DNA of 18,318 nt from SM23-62 sp964575235 (GCA_964575235.1 CAZNQG010000071.1:1-18318), one strand, 5' to 3'. Numbered from the stretch's first letter, positions 1 through 7,940 are shown. The notes: generated by a model from the letters alone, not told the origin. A program made the numbers and translations.

Positions 1-320
1 AAAAATGCGCTTTCCCGCCCATTTCCGTTCCAGGGGCAGTTCCCGGGCATACCATGCATACCGTGAAGGTTGCCGTGTATAAGCCGGCGGTAACCTCCGT
101 AATCATCCCAGTTATGGGGCAGGTTCACTTCGGTCCACCGTTCCCTCACTGCATAAAGCCGCTCAAAACTCCCGTAGTCAAGCTGCTGGCTTTCGCAGAG
201 GATGGTCATCCATTTCTGTTCTAAAAAAACCTCTTCCCGGATGTCCCCCGGCGTTGAGCACCCGGCGAAAACAAGCAAGGCCAAAAGCGCGATGCATGCT
301 TCAATAAGGGTTTTTTTCAT
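1..320 (-). CDS. GH2 beta-galactosidase-like lipoprotein, N-terminal part, apparent frameshift near 60
   Basis: The gene starts at the ATG at 320 and runs off the left edge, so only about 107 codons are seen. The first 21 residues form a lipoprotein signal: two lysines, a hydrophobic run and a lipobox LVFAGC with Cys21. A stretch typical of the GH2 N-terminal sugar-binding domain follows, including LPHNWDDYGGYRRL and IHGNLHG. Just after the last HG (around 60-62) the family pattern continues one frame over, as YAWYAREL then RKWAGKRIF, so one base seems to be missing. In the original frame the reading continues without a stop but loses family resemblance. Its start overlaps the end of the upstream UroD-like gene by 20 bases, so the two are probably translationally coupled. 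Likely role: exo-acting beta-galactosidase or related GH2 enzyme anchored in the envelope. The exact specificity cannot be read from this fragment. The frameshift could be real decay or a sequencing or assembly error. Confidence 0.75.
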   Translation of the reverse strand, partial: MKKTLIEACIALLALLVFAGCSTPGDIREEVFLEQKWMTILCESQQLDYGSFERLYAVRERWTEVNLPHNWDDYGGYRRLIHGNLHGMHGMPGNCPWNGNGRESAF

Positions 321-1386
321 ATTCTTCCCTGAGTTCGGCGACCGCATTAAAAATGGCATCGATTTTTTCATCCCCCACCTTTTCATCCATGTTGATGCAG
401 CAGACTCCCGTAAGATAGGGATTGTCCGATTCTTTTACCAGCCGCCTTATATCGGCCCGGATCTCCTCCGGGGATTTTCGCACGATCTCCACCGGGCTCA
501 GCCGGATGTTCAGGAAGGTTCCGGGCAGGTGCTTCCGGAGCGTTTTTACATCCCCTCCCCAACCCACATCCAGGAAATCCAGGCGTGGCAGCCTGGCAAA
601 ACTTTCCGCCATCCGGTGCGCATCCGGACCGCAGTAATGGATCCCAAAGGGGCGGTGGCTGCTCCAGCGAACATCGAAAAGCATTAAAAATTGTTCGTAG
701 TCCGCTGCTGAGATCATCGTGTGGGTACATTGGGAATGCAGGAGTACCGGCTGTTCCAGGTGCTTAACCGTCCGGTTCACCGAGATGGAGGTCGTTCCGG
801 TCTCCTTCGCGATCCCGGCAAGAAATCTTTCAATCAACAGGCCGATGTCTTTGAACAGGTTACGGGTTCCATCCGGATTTTCCATCATATCCGTAAAGAT
901 CCGTTCGCCCCTCAGGTCCATGGCCAGGTTCAGTATCCCGCCCCAGTTTATATCCCCGGTCAGGTATCCGTGACGTATTTTGAGGCTTTGCCACATCCCT
1001 TCCTGCTGCCGGTAGCAATCCGCACGGAAGGCTTTTTCAACGTCAATTTCAAGGGTCTCGGCATGCCTGCATACCACCCTGGGAGGATGGGCTTCGGTAT
1101 ACAGCACTTGGCACCCGAGCATTTCGGACAGCAGGAATCCCGCAGCCAGGTGGACCGCTCCCAGTTCCGGGCGTTTTTCATTCCTGTGTTCCCCCAGACC
1201 GAAACGCCCCCAGCGTTCGTATAATATCCGTTCCATCCTCTGCTCCTCCTCCACCCTGCGGGCAGGGTGAAAGAAAAAGTCCCGGTCGAAGCACATCCCC
1301 TCATGCCGGTTCCACCATTCCGGGGCCAGGACGATATCGACGGGCAGCATGGATTTGCCCAGGTATTTATTGATTGTATAAGCCAT
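301..1386 (-). CDS. Uroporphyrinogen decarboxylase-fold protein (UroD/MtaA-like), possible corrinoid methyltransferase
   Basis: A 361-residue cytoplasmic protein with no signal peptide. The C-terminal half resembles the UroD superfamily, which includes haem-pathway decarboxylases and the zinc methyltransferases MtaA, MtbA and CmuA. The best marks are IHYCGPDAH, giving His250 and Cys252, then FLDVGWGGD, and a late Cys pair in TGVCCIN at 329-330. A His-x-Cys pair with a Cys about 77 residues later is the zinc-ligand layout of the cobamide methyltransferase branch, not of true haem-pathway UroD. The ATG at 1386 lies 3 bp after the stop of the upstream GH67-like gene, and the 3' end overlaps the following GH2 gene, so it belongs to a glycosidase operon. 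Such UroD paralogues do occur beside glycosidases in environmental Bacteroidota, but I know of no proven role there. No corrinoid-binding partner is visible in the window. The fold call is fairly firm; the activity is open. Confidence 0.75.
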   Translation of the reverse strand: MAYTINKYLGKSMLPVDIVLAPEWWNRHEGMCFDRDFFFHPARRVEEEQRMERILYERWGRFGLGEHRNEKRPELGAVHLAAGFLLSEMLGCQVLYTEAHPPRVVCRHAETLEIDVEKAFRADCYRQQEGMWQSLKIRHGYLTGDINWGGILNLAMDLRGERIFTDMMENPDGTRNLFKDIGLLIERFLAGIAKETGTTSISVNRTVKHLEQPVLLHSQCTHTMISAADYEQFLMLFDVRWSSHRPFGIHYCGPDAHRMAESFARLPRLDFLDVGWGGDVKTLRKHLPGTFLNIRLSPVEIVRKSPEEIRADIRRLVKESDNPYLTGVCCINMDEKVGDEKIDAIFNAVAELREEYEKNPY

Positions 1387-1389
1387 ATC

Positions 1390-4146
1390 TTAATAAAACA
1401 GCCAGTCCACAGGTAGCTCCCCCTCACCGGCAGGGAATATCCCGGCATCGTGAGTCGGGATTTCCTGGTTCCCGTCCATAAATCCGAGGACCAGGGCGAT
1501 CCCCTTCCCCAGCCGCAGGGTGTTCTTACCGGGTTCGAAATTATAGGTATTCAGGTTCACGGGATAAAGTCCCGGGATGCGGATTGCATTGGCGATCCGG
1601 ATATCCGCCTGCCCGCGGTCGTTCGCACTGGCATCCGTTTCGAGCGATGGCGGGTCCAGGATGCTGTAGGAGTGCCCGTTGAAATATCCCACGAGCACTT
1701 TTACCGGCACCTCGCTGCGGAAGCGTATGAGGGTGCCTTCCTCCCTCTGCTTCCCGTAAGACAGCCGTATCCCGGTCATATCTCTCAGCTCGGGGGCAAT
1801 GCTGTCGATGACAAAGTCCCTGTCCGAATAAATCCTTTCCCCGCATGAAAGAGGATAGAGGGACGGGGCCCCGTCCGTAAACTCAACTTCAACGGGTATC
1901 AGAACGGGATATTCCCGGGAAGCGGCTGCGGGTCCCGCGCTCCTTAGCATCTCCAGGTTCCTGCGGAAGTTTTCCAGTTCATCTTCGTAATGCACGAGCA
2001 ATTCATCCCAGGTTTTATTCTTCCCGTCCCGCCCGGTGATGGGGATTCTCCTCTGGGCGGTCTGCATGCTGTTCGCATACAGGTAAGTGTCGTGCGTACG
2101 CCCGGCCAGATCCCGGTATACCTCCACGCTTGCCTCCAGGCAGGGGAGGGCGGATTCAAGGTCGGCAAGGTCGCGGGAGTACTGGTAGCGCAGCACATGC
2201 ATGGCCGCTTCCGCCTTGTGCCCGAAGAAGCGGGCAATGTCCCGGTAGCAGTATGCATCGTTCAGAAGGCGCCGGAATTCCTCCCTGTTTTTCTTTACAT
2301 AGGGTTTGGCCGACTCCAGGGACTGCACGGCTTTTTCCCCGTGAGCCAGTACCTCTTCAATGATCTGCGGTGGCGTTTCACCGTTGTGGGGCTCCCCCTT
2401 CCATTCCTTCCTGGCGTAATCCACCAGGATCTCCCCTTCCGGACCGTTGGATGCTAAAAAACTCGGGAATACCCTCCATTTATAAGGGTTGACAAGCTGG
2501 CTCATGAACATGCCCAGCAGGAGGGTTTGCCGGTTCCCGTCCGAGATCCCGAAGCGCCTCAACAGCTTGGGTGCGATCTCCCCCATCTGGTCGTAGGCTT
2601 TCAGGATGTGCTGTCCGCACCCCCTGCAGCCGTAAAAGCTTCCGAAGGCATCCGACCAGTAAGCGGTTTCGTCGGCGGACTGGCGGTTCCTGCTCCAGGC
2701 ATACCTCCCCCATGCCCGGTACCAGACCCAGTCCCTGTGGATCTGCAGCAGGCGCGGATCGCTCCGGTCGGCTGTATACGGCCAGTCCCAGTAAGAAGCC
2801 TGCGGATAAAGATGCAGACCCCTGGCACCCTGGATATCCTGCATGGCGCCAACGCATTTCCGGATGAATTCCGGGGAGCCGTAGCGAAAGGGTTCCAGGT
2901 TGGCCAGGATATGCACATTGGCAATGTGCAGGGACCCGAGTTCGCTCATTTCGTGCGGTATGGTGGCCCAGGAACCCCTCGGTTCATAGGTAGTGAGCGA
3001 TTCCCCGTTGTATTTGTAAGTAGTATACAGGTTACGGTACAGCGGCAGGGCGGCTTCCATTACCATCCTGGGATCCGTATCGTGCCCCCTCAGGAATATG
3101 GGAGGCTCGTCGGTCCGGCCCAGTGCTGCAAGCCCGTCCTTCACCCCGGGAATGATGGTCTGGGTAAACCATGCCACGTCGTCCTCGTATGTGTCGATCG
3201 CCTCCCCCAGGGTGACCATGAGTCCCACATTCGGATACTTCTCGATAAAGGCGGCCACCGATTTGCGGGTATAGTCCGAAATCAGCGGTGTAATGGGCCG
3301 CGAACGGTCCTGCGTCGCCAGCCCGTGCTTCTCTGCAAAGGGTTTGGAAAGTATGATATTGTAAAACGTCTGGATGACCGTGATCCCCCGGCGCTCGGCC
3401 TCGGTCGTCAGGAAGGCAAACATCTCCTCGTTTTTGCGGAAGGTTTCGTCGTCCACCTCGACCGCGCAGGGATAATCCTCCAGCCTTACCAGGGATGCAA
3501 AGGGATGCCCGTTCCAGAGAAAAAGTGCGTTGTAACGGTTTGCCGCAAGCAGGTCCAGGTACTCGATCCAGAGCTCCCGGTCGTAAAACCAGGGAAAGTT
3601 CTCCGGTGTATAGGGATACTCGTACATACGCCTGCCCGGAAGGTAATGCGTTTTCTGCAGTCCCACGCAGGTCCCCCGCACCACCATTTCAGGCGCATCC
3701 GAAAAATTGAGCTCACCGGGAAGCCCGCCTTCCCGTTCGATCCTTCCGGCAAGTTCGATGCATCCGTAAAGGGTCCCGGAAGGATCCTCGCCCTTGATCC
3801 GAATGAGCTTCTGAGCGGAACGTACGGTAAATCCTTCCCGGCCTGTTTTCCGTGTCCAGCCTTCGGTCGGGGATCCTGTACCGGTTTCCCCTCCCGGCAT
3901 CCCCATAAGGAGGCTGTCCTGCCGGAGTCCCACCACAATTCTCCAGGCATGCAAATTTCCCGGCAGGGTATCAGTCCTGTTCACGGCATAACCGGCGGCC
4001 TCCAGCCGCCCCTCGAGCCATTCCACCCCGAACAGGGTCCTGCTGTTACGGTTGGCCGGCACCAGGATCACTTCCCGGTCCTGCCGGCAGGCCGTTAAAA
4101 GCAACAGACTACCCAGCAGTCCGGCTTTGGTTAAAATCCCTTTCAT
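1390..4146 (-). CDS. Large lipoprotein with GH67/GH20-type alpha-glucuronidase-like architecture
   Basis: I chose the ATG at 4146 (918 residues) over the TTG four codons upstream because it puts two early lysines before the hydrophobic run and the lipobox LLLTAC, with Cys20 as lipid anchor. Residues about 25-165 look like the alpha/beta domain that precedes the barrel in GH20, GH67 and GH84 enzymes, including DPSGTLYGCIELAGRI. A TIM-barrel-like region follows, starting near LLAANRYNALFLWNG. It holds VTLGEA with Glu315, a candidate acid residue, and TYKYNGES and YPQASYWDWPY further on. A helical region rich in charged residues and a beta-rich C-terminal region complete the protein. This pattern suggests an exo-glycosidase acting on a uronic acid or similar sugar, but I cannot place it in a defined CAZy family. 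It is the first gene of the minus block (GH67-like, UroD-like, GH2) and probably transcribed from the 4147-4318 region. Confidence 0.7.
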   Translation of the reverse strand: MKGILTKAGLLGSLLLLTACRQDREVILVPANRNSRTLFGVEWLEGRLEAAGYAVNRTDTLPGNLHAWRIVVGLRQDSLLMGMPGGETGTGSPTEGWTRKTGREGFTVRSAQKLIRIKGEDPSGTLYGCIELAGRIEREGGLPGELNFSDAPEMVVRGTCVGLQKTHYLPGRRMYEYPYTPENFPWFYDRELWIEYLDLLAANRYNALFLWNGHPFASLVRLEDYPCAVEVDDETFRKNEEMFAFLTTEAERRGITVIQTFYNIILSKPFAEKHGLATQDRSRPITPLISDYTRKSVAAFIEKYPNVGLMVTLGEAIDTYEDDVAWFTQTIIPGVKDGLAALGRTDEPPIFLRGHDTDPRMVMEAALPLYRNLYTTYKYNGESLTTYEPRGSWATIPHEMSELGSLHIANVHILANLEPFRYGSPEFIRKCVGAMQDIQGARGLHLYPQASYWDWPYTADRSDPRLLQIHRDWVWYRAWGRYAWSRNRQSADETAYWSDAFGSFYGCRGCGQHILKAYDQMGEIAPKLLRRFGISDGNRQTLLLGMFMSQLVNPYKWRVFPSFLASNGPEGEILVDYARKEWKGEPHNGETPPQIIEEVLAHGEKAVQSLESAKPYVKKNREEFRRLLNDAYCYRDIARFFGHKAEAAMHVLRYQYSRDLADLESALPCLEASVEVYRDLAGRTHDTYLYANSMQTAQRRIPITGRDGKNKTWDELLVHYEDELENFRRNLEMLRSAGPAAASREYPVLIPVEVEFTDGAPSLYPLSCGERIYSDRDFVIDSIAPELRDMTGIRLSYGKQREEGTLIRFRSEVPVKVLVGYFNGHSYSILDPPSLETDASANDRGQADIRIANAIRIPGLYPVNLNTYNFEPGKNTLRLGKGIALVLGFMDGNQEIPTHDAGIFPAGEGELPVDWLFY

Positions 4147-4181
4147 TTTTAAAATCAAATCGTTAGTGGGGACCTGATTTA

Positions 4182-4195
4182 TGATAACGTTTACA
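4182..4195. promoter_or_regulatory. LacI-type operator candidate 1
   Basis: The sequence TGATAACGTTTACA is an imperfect palindrome centred on CG at 4188-4189, with 5 of 7 positions symmetric, including the AAC/GTT core and the outer TG/CA. This matches the general shape of LacI-family sites (AAnCGnTT-like core). It overlaps where the -33 element of the plus-strand promoter would be, which would fit repression. No LacI-family gene is in the window, so the factor is unknown. Confidence 0.45.
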
Positions 4196-4222
4196 TATTT
4201 TATTTCCCTATTTTTAAATTTG
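4190..4222 (+). promoter_or_regulatory. Bacteroidota-type promoter candidate for the BKACE operon
   Basis: TAAATTTG at 4215-4222 is an exact match to the TAnnTTTG -7 element of the Bacteroidota housekeeping sigma factor. The -33 element is weaker: TTTA at 4190-4193 against the usual TTTG, with 21 bp between the elements, which is within the normal range. A transcript would begin near 4229, giving a leader of about 90 bases before the GTG start at 4319. The second operator candidate lies within that leader. Confidence 0.45.
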
Positions 4223-4248
4223 TTATAATGCAGGCGTTTCTGTAAATA

Positions 4249-4262
4249 TGCAAACGTTTTTA
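4249..4262. promoter_or_regulatory. LacI-type operator candidate 2
   Basis: The sequence TGCAAACGTTTTTA has the palindromic core AAACGTTT centred on CG at 4255-4256, with 5 of 7 positions symmetric over the full 14 bp. Its centre is 67 bp from that of candidate 1, close to a whole number of helical turns (about 6.4). It lies just downstream of the predicted transcription start. A poorer relative, TGCAGGCGTTTCTG, sits between them at 4229-4242. Confidence 0.45.
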
Positions 4263-4318
4263 TTGCTAATATAATTTTTAAGAGATAGATTTACAAATTA
4301 TAATCCAGCACCGGCATT

Positions 4319-5152
4319 GTGAAGGATAAAAAGGTGATCATATGCGTTGCACCGGTCAGCCATACCGGGAAGAAAATCCCGGCCGGCTGCAGGAATCCCG
4401 TGCAGGCCGGGGAGGTTGCCCGGGAAATCGTGGATTGTGCATCCGCAGGGGCCGGCATGGTGCACCTGCACGTAAGGGACGAGACCGGGGAACAGACTTT
4501 TGACCTGGAGGTATTCCGCAGGACGCTGGATATTTTCACCGCAAAGACGGACATCATCGTACAGGGATCCACGGGGGGATTGGCGGACCTGACCCTGGAA
4601 CAGCGCTGCGTCTGTCTGGACGAACCACGCGTCGAGGTCGCTTCCCTGAACATGGGATCCGTTAACTTCGGGGAGGATGTATACATCAATACAATCCCCG
4701 ACATCCGGTTCTGGGCGAAGCGGATGAAGGAACGCAGTGTAAAACCGGAGCTGGAGTGCTTCGACCTAAGCATGGTCGAGACCAGTATCTTGCTGGCCGA
4801 AGAGGGCGTAATCGACCGGCCCCTGCATTTTAATTTTTGTCTGGGAACCCGTGGAGCCCTTTCCGCCACAGCACAAAACATGCATTTTATGCTATCGCTC
4901 GTGGAGGAAGGTGCGCACTGGGGATTGACGCAGGACCGGATGCCGGATTTTTCCCTGCAGGCCAGCGCCCTCTCCATGGGGGCCACCGTTCTCAGGGTGG
5001 GGTTCGAGGATTCCTTTTACTACGCTCCGGGAAAGACGGCCGGATCGAATGCAGAGCTTGTGGAGCGCCTTGCGGAACTGATCCTTTCCCTTGAATTCGA
5101 AATCGCCGGCCCGAAACAGGCCAGGAAGATCCTGAACCTGAAACCTGCCTGA
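4319..5152 (+). CDS. Beta-keto acid cleavage enzyme (BKACE, DUF849), Kce-like
   Basis: This 277-residue cytoplasmic TIM-barrel enzyme belongs to the family of 3-keto-5-aminohexanoate cleavage enzyme (Kce), which reacts a beta-keto acid with acetyl-CoA to give acetoacetate and a CoA ester. The zinc motif MVHLHVRD gives His49 and His51, QGSTGG is at 82-87, and RVGFED places Arg226, Glu230 and Asp231 at the positions recalled for Kce catalytic and metal residues. Length is normal for the family. The start is GTG: an in-frame stop lies at 4301-4303 and there is no upstream ATG. It is the first gene of a plus-strand operon, 30 bp before the CotH gene. Family members differ in substrate, and lysine fermentation is unlikely here because no other genes of that pathway are present. 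A sugar-derived beta-keto acid is a plausible substrate but unproven. Confidence 0.88.
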   Translation: MKDKKVIICVAPVSHTGKKIPAGCRNPVQAGEVAREIVDCASAGAGMVHLHVRDETGEQTFDLEVFRRTLDIFTAKTDIIVQGSTGGLADLTLEQRCVCLDEPRVEVASLNMGSVNFGEDVYINTIPDIRFWAKRMKERSVKPELECFDLSMVETSILLAEEGVIDRPLHFNFCLGTRGALSATAQNMHFMLSLVEEGAHWGLTQDRMPDFSLQASALSMGATVLRVGFEDSFYYAPGKTAGSNAELVERLAELILSLEFEIAGPKQARKILNLKPA

Positions 5153-5182
5153 TCCATCTCAACATCTCATCATTCCAGCATT

Positions 5183-7927
5183 ATGAAATTCAAAACCATT
5201 CTTCGTATTCAGATCCCGGTCCTGCTTATGCTGACCGCAGGGCTGTCCCAAGCCATGGGGACCGGAAGCGGGAAGGTCCTGATCACGGAATTCATGGCCA
5301 TCAACAACAGCACCCTGGCGGATGATGACAGCAACTATTCGGACTGGATCGAACTGCATAACCCGGGTACTTCGGACCTGAACCTAAGCGGATGGTACCT
5401 GACGGACAACCCCGGCATCCTTATCAAATGGAAGTTCCCGGACATCACCCTGGAGGCAGGCGGCTACCTGGTCGTTTTTGCTTCGGGGGAGGACCGCGCC
5501 GATCCCGCACAAAACCTCCATACCAACTTCAAATTATCCGGATCCGGGGAATACCTGGCCCTGGTCGAACCCGACGGGAGCACCGTCTCCTACGATTACG
5601 GCAGCATGTTCCCGGCTCAGCGGGCGGATATCTCATACGGCATCTACGGTACCCAGTATACCTATTTCACGGAGCCTACGCCGGGAATGGAGAACAGCCT
5701 GGGCAGCTCGGTCCTTACGCCGGTCTTCAGCAAACCCAGGGGCTTTTACAAGGAGGCGTTCGATGTGGAACTTACGGTGGGGAACCCGTCCCTGAAGATC
5801 TACTACACGACAGACGGGACCCGGCCTTCGGCAGGAAAAGGGCAACTCTACAGCAGCCCCGTCCAGATACAGACCACTACCCCCCTGAGCGCCGTGGCGG
5901 TCAATGCATCGAACGCTGCCAGCGAGGTCGTTTCCCATACCTATCTCTTTGCGGACAGTATCGTCAGGCAGCCGCCGGACCCGCCGGGCTACCCGGCCGT
6001 GTGGGGACATTTCCTGCACATCAGTCCAGATCCCCCGGCCGATTACGAGATGGATCCGGAAGTATGCGATAACCCTGCCTACAAGGACCTGTTCGAAGAA
6101 GCCCTTTCTTCCATTCCTTCCCTGTCGATCGTCACGGACATCGATAACCTCTTCTCGCAGAGTACGGACCCGCTCACCGGCGGGATATACATCCATACCG
6201 GCCAGAAGGAAAACAGCCTGGGAAGGAACTGGGAACGACAGATCTCCGCCGAATACCTTGATCCCTCAACCGGCCGGCAGTTCCAGATCAACTGCGGCCT
6301 GCGCCTCCACGGAGGGAACAGCCGGGTGCCGGACAACAGCCAGAAGCATTCCCTGCGCCTGGTATTCCGCAGCGAGTTTGGTCCCACGCGCCTGAACTTC
6401 AACCTCTTCGACGGCCGGGATGCCACGAATGATTTCAATACCCTGATCCTCCGCGCCGGCTACAATTTCTCCTGGAGCCATAATAACCTGGAACAGTTGC
6501 GGCGGTCGCTCCTGATAAGGGACCCCTTCGCCAAGAACACCCAGCTTGACATGGGCCATGCCTCCCCCCACAGCCGGTACGTCCACCTTTACCTGAACGG
6601 GCTTTACTGGGGTATCTACACCATCACCGAAAAGCTGAACAACGATTTCATGGAATCCTACCTCTACGGGCAGGAGGATGATTTCGACGTGGTGAAGGAT
6701 CACGGTGGACTTATAGACGGGAATACTGCGGCGTGGACACAGACCCTGAACATGGCAAATTCCGGCCTGGCAACGGATGCGGCCTACCAGAAGATCCAGG
6801 GGAACAATCCCGACGGAACCCCGAACACCTCCTATCCTAACCTGCTGGATGTGGACAACCTGATCGATTACATGATGTTCAACATCTACATCGGGAACCT
6901 CGACTGGGACCATAACAACTGGATCGCCGCCCGGAACCGGGTGGATCCGCTCTACGGATTCCGCTTTTTCAGCTGGGACGGCGAGAATTCCCTGTCCGAC
7001 GTGAACGCCAACCTGGTGGATGAGAATGATGGTTCTCCCAGCACCATCTATACCCGGCTTCGGGCAAATGAAGAATTCAGGCTGAGGTTCGCCGATCATA
7101 TACAAAAGCATTTTTTCAACGGCGGGGCGCTTACCGCCGAAGCCACCCTCAGCCGTTTCCTTGAACTGGCGGATGACCTTGATCCGGCCATTATCTGCGA
7201 ATCCGCACGCTGGGGGGATTACCGCAGGGATCTTCACGTGCGGAACACCCCGGTCTCGCTCTATACCAGGGATGACCACTGGCTGGTCGAAAAACAGGAC
7301 CTTGAAACCAATTATTTCCCTGAACGAAGCGGCATCGTCCTCCAGCAGTTCAGGAATGCGGGCCTTTATCCTTCCATGGACGCCCCGGTTTTCAGTCCCC
7401 ACGGAGGCCCGGTTTCAGATCCCGTCGAACTTGTGATAAGCGCCGCCGAAGGGGATGTCTATTACAGCATAGACGGGGAGGACCCCAGGGAGTCCGGGGG
7501 TGCGGTATCCCTGTCCCACGCCATCCTCTACGAAGCACCACTGATGGTCGAATCGGATGTAACGGTCAGGGCCAGGGCAAAGAGCGGGAATACCTGGTCT
7601 GCACTGACCGAGGCCACATTCGGCACTGGCGTGGCCACCTCATCCAGGCCTGTGGTCAGGAGCGGGGGACTGTTCCGGGCCGATTGCTATCCGAACCCGT
7701 TCAGCCACTCGACCAGCATCCGGTACCTGATCCCGGAGGGCGGATATGTGGAGGTCTCCATCCTGGTTTTGGACGGCAGGATTCTCAATATCCTGCAGAG
7801 CGGGTTCCAGCCCGGAGGCGAGCACCGGGTTACATGGTATCCAGGCCAGCTGGGGAACGGTATCTATTTTTACCGCATCCGGTTCGAGGACAGGATGCTC
7901 ACGGGCAAGCTGATCCTGAACCGTTAA
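5183..7927 (+). CDS. Secreted CotH-kinase protein with lamin-tail domain and T9SS sorting signal
   Basis: A 914-residue multidomain exported protein. Residues 1-24 are a Sec signal peptide ending LSQAMG. Residues about 31-170 are a lamin-tail (LTD) domain, marked by ITEFMA, DWIELHNPG and GWYLTDNPG. A chitobiase-C-like beta domain covers about 178-253 (YYTTDGTRPS from 207). The CotH kinase domain runs about 310-660, with LRLHGGNSR (Arg374, His376), NGLYWGIYTITEKL (Glu483, Lys484) and SWDGENS (Asp599), the latter matching the metal-binding region of CotH kinases. A second chitobiase-C-like domain starts near 757 (YYSIDGEDPR). Residues 837-914 are a type A T9SS sorting domain, from PNPFSHSTS to GKLILNR. 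The protein should pass the outer membrane by T9SS and be attached to the surface or released. CotH proteins can phosphorylate other proteins; the target here is unknown. Its position between two cytosolic enzyme genes, with 30 and 13 bp gaps, is odd. Confidence 0.9.
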   Translation: MKFKTILRIQIPVLLMLTAGLSQAMGTGSGKVLITEFMAINNSTLADDDSNYSDWIELHNPGTSDLNLSGWYLTDNPGILIKWKFPDITLEAGGYLVVFASGEDRADPAQNLHTNFKLSGSGEYLALVEPDGSTVSYDYGSMFPAQRADISYGIYGTQYTYFTEPTPGMENSLGSSVLTPVFSKPRGFYKEAFDVELTVGNPSLKIYYTTDGTRPSAGKGQLYSSPVQIQTTTPLSAVAVNASNAASEVVSHTYLFADSIVRQPPDPPGYPAVWGHFLHISPDPPADYEMDPEVCDNPAYKDLFEEALSSIPSLSIVTDIDNLFSQSTDPLTGGIYIHTGQKENSLGRNWERQISAEYLDPSTGRQFQINCGLRLHGGNSRVPDNSQKHSLRLVFRSEFGPTRLNFNLFDGRDATNDFNTLILRAGYNFSWSHNNLEQLRRSLLIRDPFAKNTQLDMGHASPHSRYVHLYLNGLYWGIYTITEKLNNDFMESYLYGQEDDFDVVKDHGGLIDGNTAAWTQTLNMANSGLATDAAYQKIQGNNPDGTPNTSYPNLLDVDNLIDYMMFNIYIGNLDWDHNNWIAARNRVDPLYGFRFFSWDGENSLSDVNANLVDENDGSPSTIYTRLRANEEFRLRFADHIQKHFFNGGALTAEATLSRFLELADDLDPAIICESARWGDYRRDLHVRNTPVSLYTRDDHWLVEKQDLETNYFPERSGIVLQQFRNAGLYPSMDAPVFSPHGGPVSDPVELVISAAEGDVYYSIDGEDPRESGGAVSLSHAILYEAPLMVESDVTVRARAKSGNTWSALTEATFGTGVATSSRPVVRSGGLFRADCYPNPFSHSTSIRYLIPEGGYVEVSILVLDGRILNILQSGFQPGGEHRVTWYPGQLGNGIYFYRIRFEDRMLTGKLILNR

Positions 7928-7940
7928 GAAAAACCATCCT

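Larger units (their letters stand above)
4147..4318. promoter_or_regulatory. AT-rich divergent control region
   Basis: This 172-bp stretch separates the minus-strand glycosidase block from the plus-strand BKACE block. It is far richer in A and T than the flanking genes. It contains a Bacteroidota-type -7 match on the plus strand and two CG-centred palindromes of LacI type, listed separately. No good TAnnTTTG match was found for the minus strand, so the leftward promoter is not placed. A shared regulator for both directions is an inference. Confidence 0.7.

Noticed and set aside
2527..4098. Long open frame of 523 codons on the plus strand
   Set aside because: It lies entirely antisense to the GH67-like lipoprotein gene, is rich in Pro, Gly, Arg and His with no family motifs, and is a by-product of GC-rich codon use.
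4147..4158. TTG start four codons upstream for the GH67-like lipoprotein
   Set aside because: The ATG at 4146 gives a better-shaped lipoprotein signal peptide and is a stronger start codon.
6266..7402. Open frame of 378 codons on the minus strand
   Set aside because: It is antisense to the CotH-kinase coding sequence, whose domains are clear in the plus frame; the minus translation shows no recognisable domain.
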